A stretch of 64,000 nt of DNA, from NCBI RefSeq assembly GCF_001905725.1, contig NZ_LIWB01000002.1, positions 1 to 64,000 on the forward strand. Reading direction: 5' to 3'. The notes under the pieces are model-generated. The model was not told the DNA's origin and made no database searches. It saw only the letters and a list, made by a program, of their open reading frames with translations. Origin of the DNA: Streptomyces sp. CB02400 (lineage in GTDB: Bacteria > Actinomycetota > Actinomycetes > Streptomycetales > Streptomycetaceae). The position numbers and the translations under genes were made by a program. Of the stretch, positions 38,236-46,094 are shown in pieces (the stretch's first letter is position 1; each line of letters begins with the position of its first letter).

Positions 38236-39837
38236 TCAGTGAAGCAGGCGCCAAAGCCTTCCGCGCAGCACCGGGACGACTCCGCGCACACCGGCCGCCA
38301 CGCGCAGGGCCAGCGCGCCCGAGTTCGTGGCGTACGGCCGCACCAGCACCACGCCGTGCCGGCGGCTCGGCATCACACAGCGGCGCAGCAGACCCGGTCC
38401 GGCGAGCGCGTGCGCCGTCACCCGGCGGCTCGAACCGTCCCGGAAGCGCACCCGCAGCCGCAGGTCCCAGGTGCCCGTGCCGAGCGTGGCCAGCCGGTCC
38501 GGCCGTACGGTCGTCTCCGCCACCCAGGTGCCGTCGGCGGCCGTCCGCAGCGGCACCGTACGGCGGACCCGGGCGCCGCCTTGGTCCCGGTGGCGCCACT
38601 CCACCTCCGCCGCCACCGGCCCGGCCCGCGCCACCCGGCCGTACAGCTCGTGCAGGCGCACCCGCAGCCGCGGGCCGTGCGCGCGGGGGCGCAGTTCCGC
38701 GTCCACGGCGAGCGAGAGGAGGGACACGGGACGGGTCAGCAGGTGCTCCAGGGTGATCCCGGGCAGGGCGGCCGACCAGCAGGGCGTGCCGTCCGTCGCG
38801 CGGGTGTACGGCGGGCACAGCCGGGCCGGCCGGGCCGCCAGCTCCCGCAGCCGGGGCAGGTCGCACGGCTCGGGGGAGGCCAGCACCACCCGCCCGATCA
38901 GCCGGCCGGGGGCGACCGGGTCGCGGGCCAGGTCGGCGGCGTCGTACTCCGCGAGGAACGCCCGCGTGTGCGCCCACCACTCCCGCCGGTACTCCTCGTC
39001 GTGCAGCGGCAGCTCGCGGGCGTACATGCGCAGGTCGTGGTCGAGGAACTTGGCCCGCGCCCTGCGCGCCAGCCGCTTCTGCCCGGCGTCCAGCAGGATC
39101 TCGTGGGCGGTGCGGCACGCGCGTGTGCGGGCCCGCCAGTTGTCGACGCCCGCGCGGTCCAGCGAGATCGACAGCCGCCGCGCGGACCGGCGGACGTGCC
39201 AGACGTACACCGGGTCGGGGACCAGCGCGACGCGCGGGGCGGCGGCCCACACCCGCGCGGTGAACACGACGTCCTCGTAGGGGAAACGGCCGTCGGGGAA
39301 GCGGATGCCGTGCGCGTGCAGGAAGGCCGTGCCGTAGAGCTTGTTGACGCACAGCGTGTCGTGGACCAGGCGCGGGCGCAGCGCCGGGCGGGCGAGTACG
39401 GCGGGCGCGGCGTACAGGGCCGGCTCCCACGGCGCCTCGGTCCCCGACGGCAGCTCGCGGCGCACGCACAGGCCGCCCGCGACCTGCGCGTCCGCCCCGG
39501 TCGCGGCCGTGAGCAGCGCGTCCACCGCGCCGGGCGGCAGCACGTCGTCGCTGTCCAGGAACATCACGTACGGCGAGGTCACCGCGGAGAGCCCGGTGTT
39601 GCGCGGGGTGCCGCAGCCGCCGCTGTTGACGGGGAGCCGGATCACCCGTAGCCGGGGTTCGTCCTCGGCGAGCCGGTCCAGCAGGTCCCCGCTGCCGTCC
39701 GTCGAGCAGTCGTCCACGGCGACGACCTCCCGTACGGCGGGCCCCTGCCCGAGCGCCGAGCGCACGGCGTCGGTCACATGGGAGGCGTCGTCGTAGCCGA
39801 TGACGACGACGGCGACCTGGGGCTGAGGGGGCTGCAT
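38236..39837 (-). CDS. GT2 family glycosyltransferase with C-terminal beta-rich domain
   Basis: A 533-residue paralogue of the enzyme at 29476-31110. The GT-A domain opens VAVVVIGYDDASHVTDAV, has the acidic motif YVMFLDSDDVLPPGA and the GRFPYEDVVFTARVW block. The helical middle (AKFLDHDLRMYARELPLHDE) and a strand-rich C-terminal module follow. Unlike its paralogue it has its own C-terminus. The start ATG 39837 has GAGG five bases upstream; an in-frame GTG at 39852 is the alternative. Donor probably UDP-Gal or UDP-Glc, given galE just downstream. Confidence 0.9.
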   Translation of the reverse strand: MQPPQPQVAVVVIGYDDASHVTDAVRSALGQGPAVREVVAVDDCSTDGSGDLLDRLAEDEPRLRVIRLPVNSGGCGTPRNTGLSAVTSPYVMFLDSDDVLPPGAVDALLTAATGADAQVAGGLCVRRELPSGTEAPWEPALYAAPAVLARPALRPRLVHDTLCVNKLYGTAFLHAHGIRFPDGRFPYEDVVFTARVWAAAPRVALVPDPVYVWHVRRSARRLSISLDRAGVDNWRARTRACRTAHEILLDAGQKRLARRARAKFLDHDLRMYARELPLHDEEYRREWWAHTRAFLAEYDAADLARDPVAPGRLIGRVVLASPEPCDLPRLRELAARPARLCPPYTRATDGTPCWSAALPGITLEHLLTRPVSLLSLAVDAELRPRAHGPRLRVRLHELYGRVARAGPVAAEVEWRHRDQGGARVRRTVPLRTAADGTWVAETTVRPDRLATLGTGTWDLRLRVRFRDGSSRRVTAHALAGPGLLRRCVMPSRRHGVVLVRPYATNSGALALRVAAGVRGVVPVLRGRLWRLLH

Positions 39838-39916
39838 GGTGTCCTCGGGCACGTCACGGGGCTGCTCCTGCCCTCTATTGAGGACGCTCGGCGCACGCGG
39901 CGCACGTCGGCCGCCG

Positions 39917-40414
39917 TCACGCGCCCTCCGCCACCGCCGTGTCCAGCGCCGCCGTGAGCCGGTGCAGACGGGTGCTCAGGTCGCGGATCTCGTCGATGTC
40001 GAAGCCGGTCGCGGCCACGATCCGGCGCGGCACCTCCAGGGCCCGCTGCCGCAGCGCGGTGCCCTCCTCGGTGGGCCGGACCTCCACCGACCGCTCGTCG
40101 CGCGCACTGCGCTCCCGGCGCACCAGGCCGGCCGCCTCCAGCCGCTTGAGCAGCGGGGACAGCGTGCCGGAGTCCAGTCGCAGATGCTCGCCGAGCTTCT
40201 TCACCGGCAGCGTGCCGTGCTCCCACAGCACCAGCATGACCAGGTACTGCGGATAGGTGAGCCCGAGCTCCTTGAGGACCACCCGGTAGACGCCGTTGAA
40301 GGCGCGAGAGGCCGCGTTCAGGTTGAAGCAGATCTGCTGGTCGAGGCGGAGCCAGTCGTCCGCGGCGCCCGGCAGCGGGGCCGTCGCGGGGGGTGGGCTC
40401 GGGGTGGCTGTCAT
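39917..40414 (-). CDS. ohrR: MarR-type organic peroxide sensor OhrR
   Basis: A 165-residue MarR-family repressor. The reactive cysteine is in LDQQICFNLNAASRAF (Cys29), the position of the peroxidatic Cys of OhrR. The winged-helix region includes TYPQYLVMLVLWEHG, DSGTLSPLLKRLEAAGLVRR and RSARDERSVEV. Organic hydroperoxides oxidise the Cys and release the repressor. It is divergent from ohr with a perfect palindrome between them. Confidence 0.92.
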   Translation of the reverse strand: MTATPSPPPATAPLPGAADDWLRLDQQICFNLNAASRAFNGVYRVVLKELGLTYPQYLVMLVLWEHGTLPVKKLGEHLRLDSGTLSPLLKRLEAAGLVRRERSARDERSVEVRPTEEGTALRQRALEVPRRIVAATGFDIDEIRDLSTRLHRLTAALDTAVAEGA

Positions 40415-40450
40415 GGCTCCAGGGTAGCTCTCGCTGGCCATTTGGTTGCG

Positions 40451-40465
40451 CGCAATTCAATTGCG
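40451..40465. promoter_or_regulatory. OhrR operator palindrome
   Basis: CGCAATTCAATTGCG is a perfect 7-1-7 palindrome in the ohrR-ohr gap. It matches the AATT-N-AATT core of known OhrR boxes. Its location 36 bp from the ohrR start and 85 bp from the ohr start fits control of both promoters. Confidence 0.85.
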
Positions 40466-40550
40466 TGCTCTACTTGTGGTCGCACGGCGGCCGGACCCAC
40501 CGAACCGAAGGGCCCGGCCGACCCACGACTCGAGAGGGAAGGTCCTTTCC

Positions 40551-40964
40551 ATGGACGCGCTCTACACCGCTGTCGCCACCGCCACCCACGGCCGCGAGGG
40601 CCGCGCCGTCACCTCCGACGGCAAGCTGGACCTCGGCCTGAGCGCCCCCGTGGAGCTCGGCGGCAACGGCCAGGGCACCAACCCGGAGCAGCTCTTCGCC
40701 GCCGGTTACGCGGCCTGCTTCGGCAGTGCCCTCGGCGTGGTCGGCCGGGCGGCGAAGGTCGACGTCAGCGACGCCGCGGTGACCGCCGAGGTCGTCCTCG
40801 GCAAGCAGGGCGAGGGCTTCGCGCTCGCGGTGACGCTGCGCGTCGAGCTGCCCGAGGGCATCGAGGAGGAGACCGGCCGCAAGCTGGTCGAGCAGGCCCA
40901 CCAGGTCTGCCCCTACTCCAACGCCACCCGCGGCAACATCCCCGTCGAGCTCGTCATCGAGTAA
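40551..40964 (+). CDS. ohr: Organic hydroperoxide resistance protein Ohr
   Basis: A 137-residue OsmC/Ohr peroxidase that reduces organic hydroperoxides with lipoyl thiols. The two active cysteines are present: Cys56 in GYAACFGSAL and Cys120 in AHQVCPYSNATRGN, plus the conserved Arg18. The ATG at 40551 has a GAGAGGGAAGG-type site upstream. Its last 11 bp overlap the end of the convergent membrane-protein gene. It is an oxidative-stress module embedded in the wall locus rather than part of it. Confidence 0.96.
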   Translation: MDALYTAVATATHGREGRAVTSDGKLDLGLSAPVELGGNGQGTNPEQLFAAGYAACFGSALGVVGRAAKVDVSDAAVTAEVVLGKQGEGFALAVTLRVELPEGIEEETGRKLVEQAHQVCPYSNATRGNIPVELVIE

Positions 40965-42507
40965 TCCTCGGCACCCGCGCCAGCACCTCCCCCGTCCGCC
41001 GGCTCCACGCCACCACCACCGCCTCCTCGGGCACCCGCTGCGAGGGCGTCAGCAGCAGCCAGCGCGCGTGGTACCGGCGGACGACCGCGGCCCGCTCGGC
41101 GCGGGTCGAACCGGGGCCGAGATACGCGCGCACATCGGCCACCCGCCGCAGCCGCTCCTCCTCGTCCAGTGAGGCGTCCGGCCAGGCGGGTGCGGCGAGG
41201 TTCGGCCCGTGACCGGCGAGCGCGTGGACGGCGTAGTAGCCGTCGGTGATCACGACCTCGCCCGGTCCGATGTACCGCGCGGCCCAGTCGTACGACGGCC
41301 AGTCCGGCGGCCGTTCGAAGCCCGCCGGCACCACCGCCCCCGCGTGCACGGTCAGGAACGCCACGCACGCCCCCGCCGCCGCCGTCCCGCCCAGCAGCCG
41401 CCGCCACACCGGCCACGGCCGGGACGCGGCCAGCTCCACCGCCAGCGCGAACTGCAACGGCACCAGCGTGAGCCCGAGGATCCTGCCGTAGGTGTAGTGG
41501 CCGCTGACCCAGCCGTACGCCACCACCAGGCAGTCCAGTACGAACATCAGCACCAGCGGATCACGCCACGAGGTGCGCCGCGCCCGCAGCCACAGCACCG
41601 GCAGCCCGAGCAGCGCCAGCCCGAACCGCCCGCCGAGGTCCAGGTACAGCCGCCGGTGCATCGCGTCCACGCTGTCGTCCCCGGCCAGCGCGAACACGTC
41701 GAAGTACGGCCAGCAGGCGGCCGTCAGCAGCGCCACCGCCCCCGTCACCGCCCACCGCGCGGCGACCGCGACCCCCCACCGCCGCTGCCACCCGGCGACC
41801 AGCGCCACCGCCCCCAGCGCCGCCGCGACCGCGGTGATCGGATGCACGAGCAGGACCAGCCCGTACAGCGCGCCCAGCGCCGCGTACCCGGAGACCGGGC
41901 GCAGTCCGCTCGGCCCCACGTACCGCACGGCCCCCGCGTTCCGGGCCCGCGCCCCCGTCAGCGCCCACGCCCAGAAGGTGAGCCCGATCGCGAACGCCGA
42001 CGGGTAGGCCAGATTGCCCGTCATCGACATCAGGTTCAGATAGCCGCTCCACCAGGCCCGCTCCACCCCCCACAGCAGCGTCATCGCGCCGAGCGCCAGC
42101 ACCGGCGCCCAGGGGCGCGGGGCCAGCACGCGCACGAAGCGGCCGATCCCGGTCAGCAGCACCAGCAGGTTCAGCGGCCCGGTGAGCTTGAGCACCTCCC
42201 AGCCGCCCAGCCCCGTCAGCCGGGCGGCCACGCCCTGCGCCAGCGCGAACGGCGAGTAGTAGGGGCTGCCCGTCCCCGGCAGGTCCGCCATCGGGTGCCG
42301 GGGGTTCAGCAGATCGTCCTTGAGGCGCTCCACGACCGCCGCGTGCTGCCCGGCGTCGCAGCACAGCGGCACCCTCCAGTACGCCAGCGACATCACGAGC
42401 CAGAACAGGAAGCCGAAGAGCTGGTACGGGGTGGGACGCCAGGCCCCGCCGCCGCGCAGCGCCGTGGCACCGCGCACGGCCGGCCGGACGAGGACTCCGG
42501 AGCTCAT
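40954..42507 (-). CDS. Polytopic GT-C-like membrane protein
   Basis: A 517-residue protein with about ten transmembrane segments and a soluble C-terminal domain of ~130 residues. GSPYYSPFALAQGVAARL, NLAYPSAFAIGLTFWAWAL and SGHYTYGRILGL align with the protein at 27773-29308, so the two are paralogues at either side of the locus. The plan fits a GT-C-like glycosyltransferase using a lipid-linked sugar at the outer face. No Shine-Dalgarno sequence precedes the ATG at 42507, so the start is less certain. Its 3' end overlaps convergent ohr. Confidence 0.75.
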   Translation of the reverse strand: MSSGVLVRPAVRGATALRGGGAWRPTPYQLFGFLFWLVMSLAYWRVPLCCDAGQHAAVVERLKDDLLNPRHPMADLPGTGSPYYSPFALAQGVAARLTGLGGWEVLKLTGPLNLLVLLTGIGRFVRVLAPRPWAPVLALGAMTLLWGVERAWWSGYLNLMSMTGNLAYPSAFAIGLTFWAWALTGARARNAGAVRYVGPSGLRPVSGYAALGALYGLVLLVHPITAVAAALGAVALVAGWQRRWGVAVAARWAVTGAVALLTAACWPYFDVFALAGDDSVDAMHRRLYLDLGGRFGLALLGLPVLWLRARRTSWRDPLVLMFVLDCLVVAYGWVSGHYTYGRILGLTLVPLQFALAVELAASRPWPVWRRLLGGTAAAGACVAFLTVHAGAVVPAGFERPPDWPSYDWAARYIGPGEVVITDGYYAVHALAGHGPNLAAPAWPDASLDEEERLRRVADVRAYLGPGSTRAERAAVVRRYHARWLLLTPSQRVPEEAVVVAWSRRTGEVLARVPRITR

Positions 42508-42620
42508 CGGGGGGTGAGGAAGAGGAAGGGGAGCGTCTTGGGCATCTGCCGTATGTTCCCGGCGCGGTCGACGGCATGACCTCGTATCACCTCATCGAGT
42601 GAAGCGAGCGGCCCCGGGGT

Positions 42621-43886
42621 TCAGCGTGCCAGCCCCACCGGAGCCCCCTGCGCCGGCACCACCGCCCGCCGCACCACCGGCTCCAGCAGCAGCGGCACTC
42701 CCAGCACCGGCAGCAGCCAGGCCAGCGTGATCAGCCGGTCGCCCCAGATGTTGATGTCCGGATGCCCGGCCTGGTTGAGGAACCCCGTGCAGGCGGCGGC
42801 CACCAGGAAGGCGCCGAACGCCGGCCGCCGCAGCGCCCCCAGGACACCGGCCGCCAGGAACGCGACGAACACCGGCTCCCACAGCTGCCGCCGCAGCCAC
42901 TCCATCCAGAAGTTCCCCTGCAACTGGAAGAACTCCGCCCACGGCCGCTCCCGGTCGGGGCGGGCGAAGTGATCGGTGAGCAGGTCCTGCACGCTCTCCG
43001 ACACCGACGGATGCCCCAGCAGCCGGGCCAGCAGCACCGTGCCGAACACCCCCACGCACCCGGCCCCCGCGAGCGCCACCACCCCGCGCCCCGGCTCCAG
43101 GCCCCGCCACCGGCGTCGTACGGCGATCGCCGCGCCCGCGCCCGCCAGGCACAGCCCGAGGAACAGGGCCTGCGAGTGCTTGACGGTGAACAGCGCGAGC
43201 AGCGCCGCGCCCACCAGCGTCAGGCCCGGCCGCGTCCTGTGCCCCTCCAGTACCAGCGCACAGCCCCACAGCGCCGCCAGGGTGAGCGTCAGCAGCAGTC
43301 CCTCGGTCATCGGGCGCATCGCGGTCGTCCCGCACGGCAGGACCAGGAACAGCGCCTGCCCGGTGAGCGCGAGCGGCACCGGCACCGACAGGGCGCGCAG
43401 CACCAGGAAGGCGAGCACCCCGCCCGCGCAGGTCACCACCACGCCCGCCGCCCACACGCCCCAGGTCACCCCGAGCAGAGAGATGAACGGCGCCAGGAAC
43501 ACCGGATAGCCGGGCCGCACCTCGAAGATCCGCATGAACCGCTCCGGCATGAACGGCACGGTGTGCCCGCCGGTCTGCCCGGCCGCCAGCCGCGCCTCCA
43601 CCTGCCGCCACTCCCGCTCCCGGCACTCCCGCAGGACCTCCGGGGCGGGGTCGGGGGCGTGGAAACGGATCACGTTCACGTTCTGCTCGCGGTGCGCGAT
43701 CGACGCCCGGCCCGCACAGAAGTAATCGATGGTGGCGATGGCCGCCTCCCGCTTGTCCGCACCGGTCAGGCTCAGGGCGTACGACAGGTAGTTCTTGCTG
43801 TCGGGGGTGTCCCGGCCGGTGACGTTGGCGAGTTGCAGCAGCGCGAAGACGGCGGCCAGCAGCAGGACCCGGGCGCGCGGCGTCAC
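42621..43886 (-). CDS. Polytopic membrane protein, glycosyltransferase-like
   Basis: A 421-residue protein with about nine hydrophobic helices. The first periplasmic loop holds GRDTPDSKNYLSYALSL with an acidic residue close to helix 1, and the long loop to residue ~115 contains FEVRPGYPVFLAPF, both in the style of GT-C/PMT-like enzymes. GTG 43886 overlaps the stop of the upstream TagF-like gene (GTGA), so it is coupled to it. It is unrelated in detail to the two larger GT-C-like proteins. Acceptor and donor unknown. Confidence 0.75.
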   Translation of the reverse strand: MTPRARVLLLAAVFALLQLANVTGRDTPDSKNYLSYALSLTGADKREAAIATIDYFCAGRASIAHREQNVNVIRFHAPDPAPEVLRECREREWRQVEARLAAGQTGGHTVPFMPERFMRIFEVRPGYPVFLAPFISLLGVTWGVWAAGVVVTCAGGVLAFLVLRALSVPVPLALTGQALFLVLPCGTTAMRPMTEGLLLTLTLAALWGCALVLEGHRTRPGLTLVGAALLALFTVKHSQALFLGLCLAGAGAAIAVRRRWRGLEPGRGVVALAGAGCVGVFGTVLLARLLGHPSVSESVQDLLTDHFARPDRERPWAEFFQLQGNFWMEWLRRQLWEPVFVAFLAAGVLGALRRPAFGAFLVAAACTGFLNQAGHPDINIWGDRLITLAWLLPVLGVPLLLEPVVRRAVVPAQGAPVGLAR

Positions 43887-46093
43887 GACGGGGTCAGCAG
43901 GTCGACGCCGGTGGCCTGGGCGGGCACCCGGGCCGGTCCGGCCGGCCGCTCGGGCATCGGCTCGTTCAGCATCAGCGTCCGTACCACCCGCTCGGCGGCC
44001 CGGCCGTCGTCGAACTCGCAGAACCGCCTCCGGAACGCCGACCGCAGCCGCGCCGCCTCCTCGTCCCGCCAGGTCCCGGAGTCGAACAGCCACGCCAGCT
44101 CCCAGGGGGAGCGCGCCACATGGCCCGGCGCCTCGGCCATGATGTCCAGGTAGGTGCCCCGGCTCGCCCGGTAGGCGCCCCAGTCGTCGGCGTACACGAC
44201 GATCGGGCGGTCCAGCAGGGCGTAGTCGAACATGACCGACGAGTAGTCCGTGACCAGCACGTCGGCGGCGAGCAGCACGTCCTGCACCTCCGGTTCGTCC
44301 GTCGCGTCGACGAGCACGCCCCGCCGGTGCAGCTCGGACAGGCCGAGGCCGCGCGCCGGTCCGGCGGCGAGGGAGGGGTGCAGGCGGACCACGAGGGTGC
44401 GGCCCTCGCCCAGGTCGGCGGCGAACCGTGCGAGGTCGAGCCGCTCCACCAGCCCGCCCCTGCGGTAGTCGCGGCGGGTCGGCGCGTACAGCACCACCGT
44501 GTCGCCGTCCGGGACACCGAGCCGTGCGCGCACCGCACGCCCCCGCTCCTGCGACGCCCCGACCAGGACGTCGTTGCGCGGGCTGCCGCTGCGCAGGGAG
44601 GTGAAGCGGCAGGGGTAGGCCCGCTCCCACACCAGCTCGGAGTGCCGGTTGGCGACCAGGCTGTAGTCCCAGCGGTCGGCCCGACGCAGCATCTGGGGTA
44701 CGTCGAAGCCGAGCCGGGCGCCGGGCCGGTCCAGCAGATCGGCGCCCAGGTACTTCAGCGGGGTGCCGTGGTGGGTGTGGATGTGCACGCTTCCGGGGCG
44801 TTTGACCAGCGCCCCGGACCAGTTGACGTTGTTGACGAAGTACGTGGCCCGCTCGGTCACCCGGCGGTATCCGGGCGAGTCGAGCAGCACGTACTCGGTG
44901 TCCGGATCGAGACCGGCCGCCTGCTCCTCGTCGGCCAGCACCCATACGTTCCTGATGTGCGGGGCGAGTTCGCGCGCCGCGCGGTGGATCGCCGCCGGGT
45001 CGCCGAGCACGCCCCGGTGCGAGAACGCCGAGTACACGGCGAGGTCCGGGTCGAGCGGACGCCGGAACGCCGGCCGGACACGGGCGTACCGCGCCGCCGT
45101 CGCCGTACCCGCCTGCCGGGCCCGACGGCCCAGCTCCTGTCCGGCCTTTTCCGCCCGCTGCCGCAGGACGTACCCGGTGTAGCTCCCCTCCAGCACCCGC
45201 AGTTCCGCCGGGACCCGGACGCCCTCCGGCCGGTGCGCCCGGAACATCTCGGCCGTACGGCGGAAGAACTCGCCCTTGTCGGACGGCGGCAGGCGGTCCG
45301 GCTTGGAGAGGATGTCGAGGCAGTGCTCGCCCATCTTGGCGTGCAGGAAGGGCCGCCAGTGCGCGAGCGCCGGGCGGGCGTCGACGAACCGGAACACCCG
45401 CGCGTACTGCTCGTGGACGTCGAAGTGTCTGCGGCTGGTGGTGGACAGGATGCTGCCCCGGCGGCGCTGCCGGTAGTACACGCAGATCCGGTCCAGGGTC
45501 GCGATGCGCTCCGCGCTGAGCAGCACCGGGAACGTCCAGGGCGTGTCCTCGTAGTAGCCGGGCGGGAAGGCGAAGCCCTCCCGTGCGACGAAGTCACGGC
45601 GGTAGACCTTGTTCCACACCACCATCAGCAGATCGAGGATCTCCGGCCGCTCGGCGGCCGTGAACACGTCCTCGGTGGCCAGCAGACGGGCCAGGACGTT
45701 GCGGCGGGTGCCGCCCCACCAGTGGGTGCGGGCGTAGTCGAAGACCAGGACGTCCGGGTCGCCGGTCTCGTCGAGGCGGTCGGCCATCGCGCGCAGCGCG
45801 CCCGGGGTGAGGGTGTCGTCGCTGTCGAGGAAGAACAGGTGGTCGCCCGTCGCGTGCTCCATCCCCGCGTTGCGGGCCCGGCCGAGGCCCACGTTCTCCG
45901 GCAGGCGCACCACCCGGACGCGCTCGTCGCGGGCCGCGTACGCGTCGAGGATCGCGCCGCAGCCGTCGGGGGAGCGGTCGTCGACGGCGATCACCTCGAT
46001 GTCGCGGTACGACTGCCCGAGCACCGAGTCGAGGCAGGCGTGCAGGTACCCCTGCACCTTGTGGACGGGGACGATGACGCTGAAACGGGGCAC
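43883..46093 (-). CDS. GT2-TagF fusion, both halves intact
   Basis: A 736-residue bifunctional-looking protein. GT2 domain (about 1-230): MPRFSVIVPVHKVQGYLHAC, HLFFLDSDDTLTPGA, GYYEDTPWTFPVLL. Transferase domain (about 360-700): HTHHGTPLKYLG (His near 439), YAPTRRDYRRG, VVRLHPSLAAG and LVTDYSSVMFDYALLDRPIV. It is predicted to add a sugar and a glycerol- or sugar-phosphate unit to the same chain. Starts at GTG 46093, one base after the preceding gene's stop, and overlaps the next membrane-protein gene. GT2 half is close to that of the gene at 48477-50747. Confidence 0.9.
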   Translation of the reverse strand: MPRFSVIVPVHKVQGYLHACLDSVLGQSYRDIEVIAVDDRSPDGCGAILDAYAARDERVRVVRLPENVGLGRARNAGMEHATGDHLFFLDSDDTLTPGALRAMADRLDETGDPDVLVFDYARTHWWGGTRRNVLARLLATEDVFTAAERPEILDLLMVVWNKVYRRDFVAREGFAFPPGYYEDTPWTFPVLLSAERIATLDRICVYYRQRRRGSILSTTSRRHFDVHEQYARVFRFVDARPALAHWRPFLHAKMGEHCLDILSKPDRLPPSDKGEFFRRTAEMFRAHRPEGVRVPAELRVLEGSYTGYVLRQRAEKAGQELGRRARQAGTATAARYARVRPAFRRPLDPDLAVYSAFSHRGVLGDPAAIHRAARELAPHIRNVWVLADEEQAAGLDPDTEYVLLDSPGYRRVTERATYFVNNVNWSGALVKRPGSVHIHTHHGTPLKYLGADLLDRPGARLGFDVPQMLRRADRWDYSLVANRHSELVWERAYPCRFTSLRSGSPRNDVLVGASQERGRAVRARLGVPDGDTVVLYAPTRRDYRRGGLVERLDLARFAADLGEGRTLVVRLHPSLAAGPARGLGLSELHRRGVLVDATDEPEVQDVLLAADVLVTDYSSVMFDYALLDRPIVVYADDWGAYRASRGTYLDIMAEAPGHVARSPWELAWLFDSGTWRDEEAARLRSAFRRRFCEFDDGRAAERVVRTLMLNEPMPERPAGPARVPAQATGVDLLTPS

Positions 46094-46094
46094 G

